Below, one piece after another: positions 16,740-25,751 of a DNA stretch of 64,000 nt. The notes beneath the pieces are model-generated. The model worked only from the letters and a program-made list of their open reading frames with translations. It had not been told where the DNA came from and ran no database searches. How positions within the stretch are numbered: position 1 is the first letter of the stretch; each line of letters begins with the position of its first letter. The translations under genes were made by a program, and so were the position numbers. The DNA comes from Stenotrophomonas maltophilia (GTDB lineage Bacteria; Pseudomonadota; Gammaproteobacteria; Xanthomonadales; Xanthomonadaceae). The stretch spans positions 62,001 through 126,000 of the forward strand of contig DJBL01000070.1 in assembly GCA_002435595.1 (NCBI GenBank), given 5' to 3'.

Positions 16740-17798
16740 TCATGCCACGGCGCGTTCGTGGCGCGCCGCGTGCCATACCGCTGCACCCAGCATGCCCAGT
16801 TCGCCATGTTCCACCCGCCACACCGGCACCTGGGCCAGCACCCGGGCCATCACGCCCTTGGCCAGGAACCGCGCCTGGAACCCGCCGGCATGCAGGAAGT
16901 GGGCGATGCGCGGCGGAATCCCGCCGACCAGGTACACCGAGCGCGCGCCGAAGGTGACCGCCAGGTCGCCGGCCAGGCTGCCGAGCCAGGCGCTGAACAC
17001 CTCCAGCGTTTCCACCGCCAGCGCATCTTCGCCGGCGTGGGCGGCGGCGATCACCTCCTCGGTGGAGCGCCAGCGCGGGGCGCGTCCACGGATCTCGCAC
17101 AGGCAGGGATAGAGGTTCATCAGCCCGCTGCCGGACAGGATCCGTTCCTGGTCCACGTGGGCCCAGCGCTGCTGCATGCGCGCCAGGATCTCCAGCTCCA
17201 GTGCGTTGCCGGCGGTCAGCGCGGCGTGCCCGGCTTCGCTGGCCAGCACCGGCTGTTCGCCGCCCTGGAAGCGCAGCGCCGCGCCCAGACCGGTGCCCGG
17301 TCCCAGTACCAGCGCCGGCCACGGCGAGGCGGCGGCGTCGGGGTGGCCGTTGAGCGCCACCAGGGTGTCGGCCTGCACGTGCGGAATGGCGTAGGCCACT
17401 GCTTCGAAATCATTGATCAGGGTCAGCGAACGCAGCCCCGCCGCGGCCTGGGTCGCCTGCACCGAGACCGGCCACGGCAGGTTGGTATTGACCAGGTCAT
17501 CGCCTTCCAGCAGCCCGGCGATGGCCACCACCGCCGTATCCAGCGGCTGTCCGGCGGCACCGATGAAGTCGGCCAGGATCGCCGCCAGGCTCGGGTAGGC
17601 GGCGCATTGGTAACGGCGCAGCCCGCTCAACCGCGGCGGCTGGCCGGGCTGTAGTTCGGCCAGCGCCACGCGCGCGAAGGTGCCGCCGACGTCGGCGACG
17701 ACAAGCGGGGCAACCCGCGATGCCAGGCCCGGGGTCACCGCGGCAGGCGCGCCGGAAGGGGCCGGAATGTGTTCCGGAAACGGTACCGCAACGCTCAC
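16740..17798 (-). CDS. glk: Glucokinase (ROK-unrelated, Glk family)
   Basis: 352-residue ATP-dependent glucokinase of the bacterial Glk type. Motifs are the phosphate-binding VVADVGGTFARVAL (residues 33-46), NDFEAVAYAIP with the catalytic Asp, LGPGTGLGAAL, SEAGHAAL and VYLVGGIPPR. It begins with GTG (17796-17798) with AAGG about ten bases upstream. Within this glycan locus it would phosphorylate glucose or, less efficiently, other hexoses. Fifty-five bases separate it from the glycosylasparaginase gene, so the leftward run phosphoesterase-glk-asparaginase-cutC may be partly cotranscribed. Confidence 0.92.
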   Translation of the reverse strand: MSVAVPFPEHIPAPSGAPAAVTPGLASRVAPLVVADVGGTFARVALAELQPGQPPRLSGLRRYQCAAYPSLAAILADFIGAAGQPLDTAVVAIAGLLEGDDLVNTNLPWPVSVQATQAAAGLRSLTLINDFEAVAYAIPHVQADTLVALNGHPDAAASPWPALVLGPGTGLGAALRFQGGEQPVLASEAGHAALTAGNALELEILARMQQRWAHVDQERILSGSGLMNLYPCLCEIRGRAPRWRSTEEVIAAAHAGEDALAVETLEVFSAWLGSLAGDLAVTFGARSVYLVGGIPPRIAHFLHAGGFQARFLAKGVMARVLAQVPVWRVEHGELGMLGAAVWHAARHERAVA

Positions 17799-17895
17799 TC
17801 GCAGGCCTTGGCAGGAATTGAATCACTCGCTGCGATTTTCGGCGATCGACCCGGGTTTGCAAAGCAGGCCGTGCCATACAGGGGCGTATGCAGCA

Positions 17896-19494
17896 TCAGG
17901 GCTTGGCCACCTGCAGGCGGTAACTGGTGCTGGCCGTGGCCGTGGGGCCGTCTGCGTGCACCGCGCGAACGTCCACCTTGTGCGCGCCGGCGGCCAGGTT
18001 GGTGGGCAACGCGCCGCGCCACAGGTGCGGCGACGGCGTGGCTTCGGGCGAGCGGTCAAACCCGCGCAGGCGCTCGGCCTGGTCATCGGCGACGTTCTCC
18101 AGCAGCAGGCGCGGGTCGGGTTGCTCCACGCGCTTCATGGGCTGCCAGGGGCCGGTGTCCACGCGGAACTCCACCCGGGTATCGGCCTGGCCCATGAACA
18201 CATTGGCGTACACGCCCCAGGCCGGATAGGCATCCTTGCGCAGCACCTTGGGCGCATGCAGCGCGATCTGGTAGTCGTCCGGTGCACGCGCCACGTAATA
18301 GCGCAGGCTGTAATCGCCGCCGGGCTTGACCGACAGCAGCGCATAACCGTTGGGCGTGCCATCACTCATGGTCGCATCGGGGATGCCATTGCTGTCCTTC
18401 ACCCCGGACCAGAATGCACCGCAGGCCGCGCCCACGTTGTATTCGTGCAGCGGCTTGCTGCCCTGCCAACCCTCGGCGGCGCCGTGGTAATAGTGCTGCT
18501 GGGTGTGGCTGTGGCCGCTGAGCACCAGCACGTTGGGGAAGTCCTTGAGCAGCGCGAACAGGCGCGCGCGGTCGGCGTGGCGGAAGGTCTCGCGGCCGGG
18601 CGCGGCATCGAACAGCGGGATGTGCATGCCCAGCACCACCAGGCGGTCGCGCGGCAGCCCCTTGAGGTAGTTGCCCAGGAAGGTGAACTGATCCGGGCGC
18701 AGGCCGCCGACGTACTTCGGGGTGGCGGCGGGATCGTAGACCACGTCGTCCAGGAACACGAAGCTGGCCCCGCCCTCCTCCACCGCATACGTATCGGGCC
18801 CATACACCGCGCGCCAGCTGTCCAGCGAGTGGCGATCATCGCCGGCGTCAACGTCCAGGTCGTGGTTGCCGGGAACATGGAACCACGGCACCTGCAACAG
18901 CGCGGTGGCCTTGTTGATGGCCGGGTATAGGCCCAGGTCGTCGTTGACGATGTCGCCCAGGGTGGTGCCCAGGCGTGCCGGATGCTTGCCGATGATCGGC
19001 TCGACGATGGCACGCTGGTAGTAGTCGATGTCCTGCCGGCTGGCGGTCTGCGAATCGGTGAACACCAGCATCTCGAAGCCCGAGCGCGCCGCATCGCTGC
19101 CCTTGTCCGGCTCCAGCGCGAAATCCCAGTTGCGGGTGGCGGTGCCGGTGGCGTGGATGCCGTCGTACTTCAGCCGCGGCGAACCCTGCGGTGCGTAGTG
19201 CCGCCAATACGCCGGCAGGCCGTTGGACGCGGCCGGGAAGCGGTACTCGTCGGGTTTGATCACAAACACCGTCTGGCCCTCGCGCACCGGCAGGCTGTAG
19301 CTGCCATCGGCGGCGGTGCGCACGATGGCCTCGCCGTTGGAGACCTGCACACCGCCCATGCCCGGATCGGTAGGGCCGCGGCCGGGCTTGCCGTCGCGCT
19401 CCTGGTAGACCTTGCCGGTCACGGTCACCTCGGCGGCCCAGGCCGGTGCAGAGGTCAACAGCAGGCAAGCCAGCCAGGCAGCAGTGCGGGTCAT
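17896..19494 (-). CDS. Exported calcineurin-like phosphoesterase with N- and C-terminal accessory domains
   Basis: 532-residue protein. It has a signal peptide (ending APAWA), then a beta-sandwich N-domain (VTVTGKVYQERDGKPGRGPTD... GSYSLPV). The metallophosphatase core carries TDSQ, LGDIVND, PGNHDLD, LGMHIPL and SGHSHTQQHYYHG, which are the metal ligands. A C-terminal sandwich domain ends near SYRLQVAKP. This N-core-C architecture is typical of secreted Bacteroidetes and Xanthomonad phosphoesterases. The substrate is not known; a phosphorylated sugar or nucleotide in the periplasm is possible. Confidence 0.9.
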   Translation of the reverse strand: MTRTAAWLACLLLTSAPAWAAEVTVTGKVYQERDGKPGRGPTDPGMGGVQVSNGEAIVRTAADGSYSLPVREGQTVFVIKPDEYRFPAASNGLPAYWRHYAPQGSPRLKYDGIHATGTATRNWDFALEPDKGSDAARSGFEMLVFTDSQTASRQDIDYYQRAIVEPIIGKHPARLGTTLGDIVNDDLGLYPAINKATALLQVPWFHVPGNHDLDVDAGDDRHSLDSWRAVYGPDTYAVEEGGASFVFLDDVVYDPAATPKYVGGLRPDQFTFLGNYLKGLPRDRLVVLGMHIPLFDAAPGRETFRHADRARLFALLKDFPNVLVLSGHSHTQQHYYHGAAEGWQGSKPLHEYNVGAACGAFWSGVKDSNGIPDATMSDGTPNGYALLSVKPGGDYSLRYYVARAPDDYQIALHAPKVLRKDAYPAWGVYANVFMGQADTRVEFRVDTGPWQPMKRVEQPDPRLLLENVADDQAERLRGFDRSPEATPSPHLWRGALPTNLAAGAHKVDVRAVHADGPTATASTSYRLQVAKP

Positions 19495-19528
19495 CGGGAC
19501 GGTCCGTTCGGGGGTGGGTGATTGTAAA

Positions 19529-19552
19529 GCGGCACATCATCGCTTGTGCCGC
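19529..19552 (-). terminator. Terminator of the histidine operon
   Basis: GCGGCACA and TGTGCCGC form an 8-base stem with an 8-base loop. On the minus strand the hairpin is followed by TTTACAAT. It lies 35 bases beyond the hisI stop and before the divergent-facing start of the phosphoesterase gene upstream region, as expected for the end of the leftward his transcript. Confidence 0.7.
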
Positions 19553-19587
19553 GTTTCACCGACGTTAAACGGCGTGCGTCATCGCGC

Positions 19588-20211
19588 TCAGCGCGCGTGC
19601 CGGCCCGCCAGCACCTGCACCGCATCGTCCAGCGACAGGCCGCGCGCGCGCAGCAGCACGATCAGGTGGAACAGCAGGTCGGCCGACTCGCCCAGCAGCG
19701 CGGCATCGTCCTGCACCACCCCCGCCAGCGCGGCTTCCACGCCCTCCTCGCCCACCTTCTGTGCGATCCGGCGGATCCCGTCCTCGAACAGACGCGTGGT
19801 GTAGCTGCCCGCCGGGCGCTGCTGCTCGCGCTGCTGCACCAGTGCATCCAGCCGACCCAGGAAGTTGCCGGGCGCGCGGTCGAAGCAGCTCTCGCTGCCG
19901 GTGTGGCAGGTCGGGCCGGCCGGGCGCGCGCTCACCAGCAGGGTGTCGTTGTCGCAGTCGATGCGCACCGCCACCACCGCCAGCACGTTGCCGGACGATT
20001 CGCCCTTGGTCCACAGGCGCTGCCTGCTGCGGCTGTAGAAGGTCATATGGCCGGTGGCCAGGGTCAGTTCCAGCGATTCGGCGTTGGCATAGCCGAGCAT
20101 CAGCACCGCCAACGTATCGGCGTCCTGCACCACCACCGGCAGCAGGCCATCGCCCTTGCTCCAGTCCAACCCGTCCAGCGCCTGGGGCGACGGCAATACC
20201 TCAATAGACAT
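19588..20211 (-). CDS. hisI: Bifunctional phosphoribosyl-AMP cyclohydrolase / phosphoribosyl-ATP diphosphatase
   Basis: 207-residue fused HisIE enzyme for steps 2 and 3 of histidine synthesis. The cyclohydrolase half (about residues 1-110) shows FYSRSRQRLWTKGESSGN, the metal-site DCDNDTLL and zinc ligands in CHTGSESC. The diphosphatase half (about 115-207) shows KVGEEGVEAALAG and ESADLLFHLIVLL. The start overlaps the end of hisF by 11 bases. It is the last gene of the operon. Confidence 0.96.
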   Translation of the reverse strand: MSIEVLPSPQALDGLDWSKGDGLLPVVVQDADTLAVLMLGYANAESLELTLATGHMTFYSRSRQRLWTKGESSGNVLAVVAVRIDCDNDTLLVSARPAGPTCHTGSESCFDRAPGNFLGRLDALVQQREQQRPAGSYTTRLFEDGIRRIAQKVGEEGVEAALAGVVQDDAALLGESADLLFHLIVLLRARGLSLDDAVQVLAGRHAR

Positions 20212-20977
20212 CTCGAACCTCGATCTGCTGCTCGCGCAGGAACTGCTTCAATGCGGGAATGGCGATGGCGCCGCTATGGAAAACGCTGGCGGCCAGTGCG
20301 CCATCGACGTCGGCCTGGTCGAACACATCGGCGAAGTGCTGCATTTCGCCGGCACCGCCGGAGGCGATCAACGGCACCTGGCACAGCGCACGCGCCTGCC
20401 GCAGCTGGGCCACGTCGTAGCCGCGGCGCACGCCATCGCTGTCCATGCAGTTGAGGACGATTTCGCCGGCACCGCGGCGCTGCGCCTCCACCAGCCAGTC
20501 CAGCGTGCGCATCGGCACGGCCTGGGTCTTGGCCGGGTCGCCGCTGAAGCGGCGCACCCGCCACTCGCCATCGGCCTCGCGTACCGAATCCACGCCGACC
20601 ACCACGCACTGCACGCCGAAGGCATCGGCCAGTTCCTCGATCAGCGCCGGGCGGCCCAGCGCCGGGGAGTTGATCGAGATCTTGTCCGCGCCGGCATACA
20701 GGACCCGGCGTGCCGTTTCCACGTCGGCGATGCCACCGGCCACGCAGAAGGGAATGTCGATCAGGCGCGCGATCCGCTCGATCCAGCCCACGTCCACCGC
20801 CCGCCCTTCCGGGCTGGCACCGATGTCGTAGAACACCAGCTCATCGGCGCCCTGGTCGCGGTAGCGCAACGCCAGCTCGGCGATATCGCCCATGTCCACG
20901 TGGTCGCGGAAGCGCACGCCCTTGACCACGCGGCCGTCGCGTACGTCCAGGCAGGGAATCAGCCGCCGGCTCAACAT
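20201..20977 (-). CDS. hisF: Imidazole glycerol phosphate synthase, cyclase subunit
   Basis: 258-residue TIM barrel. With HisH it makes imidazole glycerol phosphate and AICAR. Start RRLIPCLDVRDGRVVKGVRF (catalytic Asp11 in CLDV), then FYDIGAS, CVAGGI and LNCMDSDG with the second catalytic Asp. The phosphate loop ASGGAGE is present. The ATG at 20977 overlaps the hisA stop by 7 bases. A longer upstream open frame lies inside hisA and was rejected. Confidence 0.96.
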   Translation of the reverse strand: MLSRRLIPCLDVRDGRVVKGVRFRDHVDMGDIAELALRYRDQGADELVFYDIGASPEGRAVDVGWIERIARLIDIPFCVAGGIADVETARRVLYAGADKISINSPALGRPALIEELADAFGVQCVVVGVDSVREADGEWRVRRFSGDPAKTQAVPMRTLDWLVEAQRRGAGEIVLNCMDSDGVRRGYDVAQLRQARALCQVPLIASGGAGEMQHFADVFDQADVDGALAASVFHSGAIAIPALKQFLREQQIEVRDVY

Positions 20978-21705
20978 GTCAACGCCTCGGCCAGGGTCAT
21001 GCGACCTTCCAGCAGGGCCTTGCCCAGGATCGCCCCGCCACAGCCCACCGCCTTGGCTTCGGCCACGTCGGCGGCGCTGCGCACGCCACCGGAGGCCTGC
21101 ACCGCCACGCCGGGCAGCAGCGCGGCCAGGTGCCGGTACAGGCCGATGTTGGGGCCGGACAACATGCCATCGCGCGCGATATCGGTGCACAGCAGGTGAC
21201 GCATGCCGGCCTGCGCGTAGCGCGTTGCCAGTGCCTCCAACGTGTCCTCGGCGGTCTCGGTCCAGCCATGCACGGGCAGCAGCCAGCGGCCGTCCTCGGC
21301 CTGGCGGGCATCCAACGCGATGGTCAGCCGCTCCGGGCCGAACTCGTCCAGCCAGGCGATCACCGTGTCCGGCGCACGCACCGACACCGAGCCGACCACC
21401 ACGCGTGCGGCACCCGCCGCGAGGATGCGCGCGACGTCGTCGCGCGAGCGCACGCCACCGCCGGTCTGAACCTGCAGGCCGGTCTGGGCCGCGATCGAGG
21501 ACAACAGCGGCGCCAACGTATAGCCACCGGCGCGCGCCGCATCCAGGTCGACCAGGTGCATCCAGCGCGCCCCGGCATCGGCGAAGGCCTGCGCGCGCGG
21601 CAGCGGATCATCGCCGTAGGTGGTCTGCTGCGCATAGTCGCCCTGCAGCAGGCGCACGACGCGGCCTTCGCGGATATCCAGGGCGGGATAGACGGTAAAA
21701 CTCAT
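20971..21705 (-). CDS. hisA: 1-(5-phosphoribosyl)-5-[(5-phosphoribosylamino)methylideneamino]imidazole-4-carboxamide isomerase
   Basis: 244-residue TIM-barrel isomerase (ProFAR to PRFAR) of histidine synthesis. VYPALDIREGRVVRLLQGDY carries the first catalytic Asp, LVDLDAARAG and VQTGGGVRS follow, and CTDIARDGML holds the second catalytic Asp. ASGGVRS is the C-terminal phosphate loop. The ATG at 21705 overlaps the hisH TGA by 4 bases, giving translational coupling. Confidence 0.96.
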   Translation of the reverse strand: MSFTVYPALDIREGRVVRLLQGDYAQQTTYGDDPLPRAQAFADAGARWMHLVDLDAARAGGYTLAPLLSSIAAQTGLQVQTGGGVRSRDDVARILAAGAARVVVGSVSVRAPDTVIAWLDEFGPERLTIALDARQAEDGRWLLPVHGWTETAEDTLEALATRYAQAGMRHLLCTDIARDGMLSGPNIGLYRHLAALLPGVAVQASGGVRSAADVAEAKAVGCGGAILGKALLEGRMTLAEALTC

Positions 21706-22304
21706 GTAGGCTCGTTCTCGATGAAGTTGCGCAGGATCCGCGCGCCGGTGGCGGCTGACCGCTCGGGATGGAACTGGGCGCCACTGTGGCGGCCGCGCTG
21801 CACCACCGCGGCAAACAGCCCGCCGTGATCGCAGGCAGCGACGGTGTGCTCGCCGAGCGGGGCGGCGTAGCTGTGCACGAAGTAGGCACTGGAACGTGCG
21901 GGCACGCCGTCCAGCAGGTCCGATTCGCGCAGCGGCAACAGCCGGTTCCAGCCCATGTGCGGCACCCGGATGCCGGTGGCCGGATGCAGGTGGCGGACCA
22001 CCCCGGGCATCAAGCCCAGGCACTCGACGTGGCCTTCTTCGGAGCCCTCGAACAGCAGTTGCATGCCCAGGCAGATGCCCAGCAGCGGCACCTGCAACTC
22101 GCGCAGCGGCTGCACCAGGTCCTGCGCATGCAGGCGCGCCATGCCATGCGGCGCCGCGCCCACGCCGGGCAGGATCACCCGCGATACGCCCCGCAGGCCC
22201 TTGGCGTCACGCACCAGCCGCACCTGCACGCCCAGCCGCTCCAGCGCATAACGCACCGAGCCCAGGTTGGCACCGCCGGCATCGATCAGGGCAACCTCGG
22301 TCAC
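21702..22304 (-). CDS. hisH: Imidazole glycerol phosphate synthase, glutaminase subunit
   Basis: 200-residue class I glutamine amidotransferase that supplies ammonia to HisF. The nucleophile Cys lies in GICLGMQLLFEGSEEG. The His-Glu pair lies in SGAQFHPERS. The oxyanion strand LPGVGA is present. The start is GTG (22302-22304), overlapping the hisB TGA as GTGA and giving MTEVALIDAGGANLGSV, the usual N-terminus. The longer frame with ATG upstream lies in hisB. Confidence 0.95.
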   Translation of the reverse strand: MTEVALIDAGGANLGSVRYALERLGVQVRLVRDAKGLRGVSRVILPGVGAAPHGMARLHAQDLVQPLRELQVPLLGICLGMQLLFEGSEEGHVECLGLMPGVVRHLHPATGIRVPHMGWNRLLPLRESDLLDGVPARSSAYFVHSYAAPLGEHTVAACDHGGLFAAVVQRGRHSGAQFHPERSAATGARILRNFIENEPT

Positions 22305-23374
22305 AGCGCCCCCTTGGTACTGGGCAACGCCGTGCCCTGCCGCGGCAGGGCCTGGCGCAGCGCCCGCGCCAGCGCCTTGAAGCACGCCTCCACCTTGTGG
22401 TGGTCGTTGTCGCCGTGCACGGTCAAGTGCAGGTTGAGCCCGGCCGCGTCGCACAGCGAGCGGAAGAAGTGCGGCACCAGCTCGGTCGGCATGTCGCCCA
22501 CCCGCTCGCGCTTGAACTCACCGCTGAACACGAAGTACGGGCGCCCGCTGAAGTCCAGCGCGGCGCTGGCCAGGGTTTCATCCATCGGCAGGGTGAAGCC
22601 ATAGCGGCCGATCCCGCGCTTGTCGCCGAGCGCCTCGCGCAGCGCCTGGCCCAGGGCCAGGCCGGTGTCTTCGATGGTGTGGTGCTCGTCGATGTGCAGG
22701 TCGCCCTCGGCCTGCACGCTCAGGGCGAAGCCGCCGTGCTTGCCGATCTGCTCCAGCATGTGGTCGAAGAACGGCAGCCCGGTGTGGGTCTGCGGTTCGG
22801 CGCTGCGATCCAGGTCGACCTCGACCCGGATCCTGGTTTCCCTGGTATTGCGCTGCACGGTGGCGCGGCGCGGGGCATCGGCCAGTTCGTGGGCGATGCC
22901 GTTCCAGTCCCACTCCCCGCCGAACTGCTCGGTGCGCAGCTGGAAACCGCGGATGTTCATGTTCTGCGCGAACTGGATGTCGGTGGGCCGGTCACCCACC
23001 ATCGCCGAGCGCGCCCAGTCGATGCTGCGGTCCTGCAGATAGGGCAGCATCATGCCGATACCCGGCTTGCGGGTGGGAGCGTTGTCGTGCGGCCAGGTGC
23101 CGTCGATCAGTACGTCACGGAACACGATGCCCTGGCTGGCGAAGATCTGCAGCATCAGGTCGTTGGGGCCGTCGAAGCTGGCCTGCGGGTAGCCCTCGCT
23201 GCCCAGCCCGTCCTGGTTGCTGACGATCACGAACTGGTAGCCGGCATCACGCAGCTTGAGCATGGCCGGGATCACGTCGCGCACGAAGCGGATCTTTTCG
23301 TAGGCGTCGATCTGGAAGTCGGCCGGCTCCTCGATGAGGGTACCGTCGCGGTCCACGAACAGGATCGGGGTCAT
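22301..23374 (-). CDS. hisB: Bifunctional histidinol-phosphatase / imidazoleglycerol-phosphate dehydratase
   Basis: 357-residue fusion typical of gammaproteobacteria. The HAD phosphatase domain (about 1-165) starts FVDRDGTLIEEP with nucleophile Asp7 and has SNQDGLGSEGY. The dehydratase domain (about 170-357) shows the manganese ligands in GLPFFDHMLEQIGKHG and DLHIDEHHTIED, then HFFRSLCDAAGLNLH. It catalyses steps 6 and 8 of the pathway. Four-base overlap with hisC upstream. Confidence 0.97.
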   Translation of the reverse strand: MTPILFVDRDGTLIEEPADFQIDAYEKIRFVRDVIPAMLKLRDAGYQFVIVSNQDGLGSEGYPQASFDGPNDLMLQIFASQGIVFRDVLIDGTWPHDNAPTRKPGIGMMLPYLQDRSIDWARSAMVGDRPTDIQFAQNMNIRGFQLRTEQFGGEWDWNGIAHELADAPRRATVQRNTRETRIRVEVDLDRSAEPQTHTGLPFFDHMLEQIGKHGGFALSVQAEGDLHIDEHHTIEDTGLALGQALREALGDKRGIGRYGFTLPMDETLASAALDFSGRPYFVFSGEFKRERVGDMPTELVPHFFRSLCDAAGLNLHLTVHGDNDHHKVEACFKALARALRQALPRQGTALPSTKGAL

Positions 23375-24459
23375 GCCGCCACCCTCCGCGCCGCCAGGGC
23401 ACTGAGCACACGGTCGTTCTCCAGCGTACTGCCGATGGTGATGCGCAGGGCATCGCCCAGCTGCGGCGCGGCACGCTGGTCGCGCACCACCACCCCGGCT
23501 GCCAACAGCGCATCGAATGCCTGCTGCGCATCGGCGAACCGCACCAGCAGGTAGTTGCCCTGCGAGGGATACACGCGCAGCACGCCGGGCAACACGGCCA
23601 GGGCCTGCTGCAGCCGCCCGCGCTCGGCCTTGATGCGCTCCACGCGCGATGCGGTGAGCTGCAGGTTGCTATCGCTCAGGCCGGCCAGGGCCAGCTCGGC
23701 GCAGGGGCCGGGAATCGGGTACGGGGCCTGGCAGCGGCGCAGCAGCGCGATCAGCGCCGGGGCGGCGATCAGGCTGCCGATCCGCGCGGCCGCCAGTGCG
23801 TGCGCCTTGGACAGCGTCCGCAGGACGGCCAGGTTGTCGTGCGTGGCCAGCAACGAGACCGCCGACGGCAGCGCGGCGTACTCGGCATAGGCCTCGTCCA
23901 CCACCACCAGCGCCCTGCCCTGCAATGCCGTTGCCACCCGTTCGACCTGTTCCAGCGTGACCGCACTGCCGGCTGGGTTCGAGGGCGAACACAGGAATAC
24001 CAGCCTGGCGTTGCCGGCCAGCGCGGTTGCGATGACCGCGTCGATATCGGCGTTGAGCGCATCGCCGTCGTCGCGCAGCGGCACCTCCAGCAGCGGGGCG
24101 TTCTGCAGCCGCGCGCACACCGCATACATGCCGAATACCGGCGGGGTCACCAGCACGGCGTCACGGCCGGGCTCGCACAGCGCGCGCACCAGCAGGTCGA
24201 TCGCCTCATCGCTGCCGCGACCGATCAGCAACTGCTCCGGCGCGCACCCATACAACTGGGCCAGGCGTGCACGCAGCGCTGCCGGCTGCGGGTCCGGGTA
24301 GCGGCGGGCACGACCTTCGCTGTCGGCCGGGTTGGCCCACGCCGACTCGTTGGCATTGAGCCAGACATCGCCGACCAGCGCACTGCTGCGCGCCGATGAG
24401 TAACCGGCGAAAGCCTGCAGGTCCGGGCGCACCAGCGCCATCACCGACGGGGCGCTCAT
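23371..24459 (-). CDS. hisC: Histidinol-phosphate aminotransferase
   Basis: 362-residue PLP enzyme of fold type I that converts imidazole acetol phosphate to histidinol phosphate. Visible are LNANESAWANP, IGRGSDEAIDLLVRAL, FLCSPSNPAGSA and VVDEAYAEYA. The PLP lysine lies in RTLSKAHALAAARIG. It overlaps hisD by 4 bases and hisB by 4 bases. Confidence 0.96.
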   Translation of the reverse strand: MSAPSVMALVRPDLQAFAGYSSARSSALVGDVWLNANESAWANPADSEGRARRYPDPQPAALRARLAQLYGCAPEQLLIGRGSDEAIDLLVRALCEPGRDAVLVTPPVFGMYAVCARLQNAPLLEVPLRDDGDALNADIDAVIATALAGNARLVFLCSPSNPAGSAVTLEQVERVATALQGRALVVVDEAYAEYAALPSAVSLLATHDNLAVLRTLSKAHALAAARIGSLIAAPALIALLRRCQAPYPIPGPCAELALAGLSDSNLQLTASRVERIKAERGRLQQALAVLPGVLRVYPSQGNYLLVRFADAQQAFDALLAAGVVVRDQRAAPQLGDALRITIGSTLENDRVLSALAARRVAA

Positions 24460-25751
24460 GCCGCATCCTCCATGCGCAGGGCCACGGCATTTTCATGCGC
24501 ATCCAGGCCCTCGGCCCGGGCCAGCACGCGCGCGCAGTCACCGATCGCGGCAATGCCCTGGGCGGTGGCCGACTGCACGCTGATCAGGTTCTGGAAGCTG
24601 GCCACGCTCACCCCGCTGTAGGCGCGCGCGGCACCGGCGGTGGGCAGCACGTGGTTGGTACCGCTGCAGTAGTCGCCCAGCGCTTCGGGCGTGTAGTCGC
24701 CCAGGAACACCGAACCGGCCGCCTCCACCTGGTCCAGCCAGGCGCGCGGTTGGCGCAGCGCCAGGATCAGGTGCTCGGGCGCGTAGCGGTTGCTGATCTG
24801 GAAAGCCTGCGCGAGTGAATCGACCAGGATCAGCCGCGAACCCTGCAATGCCTGGGTCGCGATGCCCGCGCGTGACAGCCGGGCCAGCTGCGCCTGCACC
24901 TGGATCTCCACCTGCTCGAGCATCTGCGCATCGTCGGTGAGCAGCAGCACCTGCGAATCGGGCCCGTGTTCGGCCTGCGACAGCAGGTCGGCAGCGACGA
25001 ACGCGGGGTTGGCACCGGCATCGGCGATCACCAGCACCTCCGACGGTCCGGCGGGCATGTCGATGGCCGCCGCGCCGTCCTGGGCCACCTGCTGCTTGGC
25101 TTCGGTGACGAAACTGTTGCCCGGTCCAAACAGCTTGTCGCAGGCCGGCACGCTGTCGGTGCCATAGGCCATCGCCGCGATCGCCTGGGCGCCGCCGAGC
25201 TTGAACACGCGGTGCACGCCGGTCAGGCGCGCGGCTACCAGCACCGCCGGATCGGCGCTGCCATCCCTGCGCGGCGGCGTACACAGCACGACTTCGCGGC
25301 ACCCGGCCAACTGCGCCGGCACACCCAGCATCAACGCAGTGGAGGGCAGCGGCGCGCTGCCGGCGGGCACATACAGGCCAACGCGACCGATCGGCCGCAC
25401 CACGCGCTCGCACTGCACGCCCGGCGCGGTCTCCACCGCATAGCCCTGGCTCATGCCGGCGCGGTGGAATACCGCGATGCGCGCAGCGGCATCGACCATC
25501 GCCTGGCGCAGTTCGGCCGACACGGCCTGTTCGGCCGCCGCAAACTCGGCCTCGTCGACCTCGAACGAGGCCGGCGCCACGCCGTCCAGGCGCAGGCTGA
25601 TTTCGCGCAGCGCCGCGTCGCCGTCATCGCGCACGGCGGCGATCAGCGCGGCCACGGTCTCGCGGGTACGGGCCGCCACGGCCTGGACCGGGCGTTGCAG
25701 GGCCTGCGCCTGGGCGCGGGCATCCAATCGGGACCACAACAGACGATTCAT
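24456..25751 (-). CDS. hisD: Histidinol dehydrogenase
   Basis: 431-residue zinc and NAD enzyme for the last two oxidations from histidinol to histidine. Family blocks are VGLYVPAGSAPLPSTALMLGVPA, CTPPRRDG, KLGGAQAIAAMAYGT, DKLFGPGNSFVTEAKQ, DMPAGPSEVLVIAD and ADLLSQAEHGPDSQ (zinc and base residues). The catalytic Glu-His pair lies in RYAPEHLIL. The ATG at 25751 overlaps the hisG stop; the longer frame upstream is within hisG. Confidence 0.96.
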   Translation of the reverse strand: MNRLLWSRLDARAQAQALQRPVQAVAARTRETVAALIAAVRDDGDAALREISLRLDGVAPASFEVDEAEFAAAEQAVSAELRQAMVDAAARIAVFHRAGMSQGYAVETAPGVQCERVVRPIGRVGLYVPAGSAPLPSTALMLGVPAQLAGCREVVLCTPPRRDGSADPAVLVAARLTGVHRVFKLGGAQAIAAMAYGTDSVPACDKLFGPGNSFVTEAKQQVAQDGAAAIDMPAGPSEVLVIADAGANPAFVAADLLSQAEHGPDSQVLLLTDDAQMLEQVEIQVQAQLARLSRAGIATQALQGSRLILVDSLAQAFQISNRYAPEHLILALRQPRAWLDQVEAAGSVFLGDYTPEALGDYCSGTNHVLPTAGAARAYSGVSVASFQNLISVQSATAQGIAAIGDCARVLARAEGLDAHENAVALRMEDAA

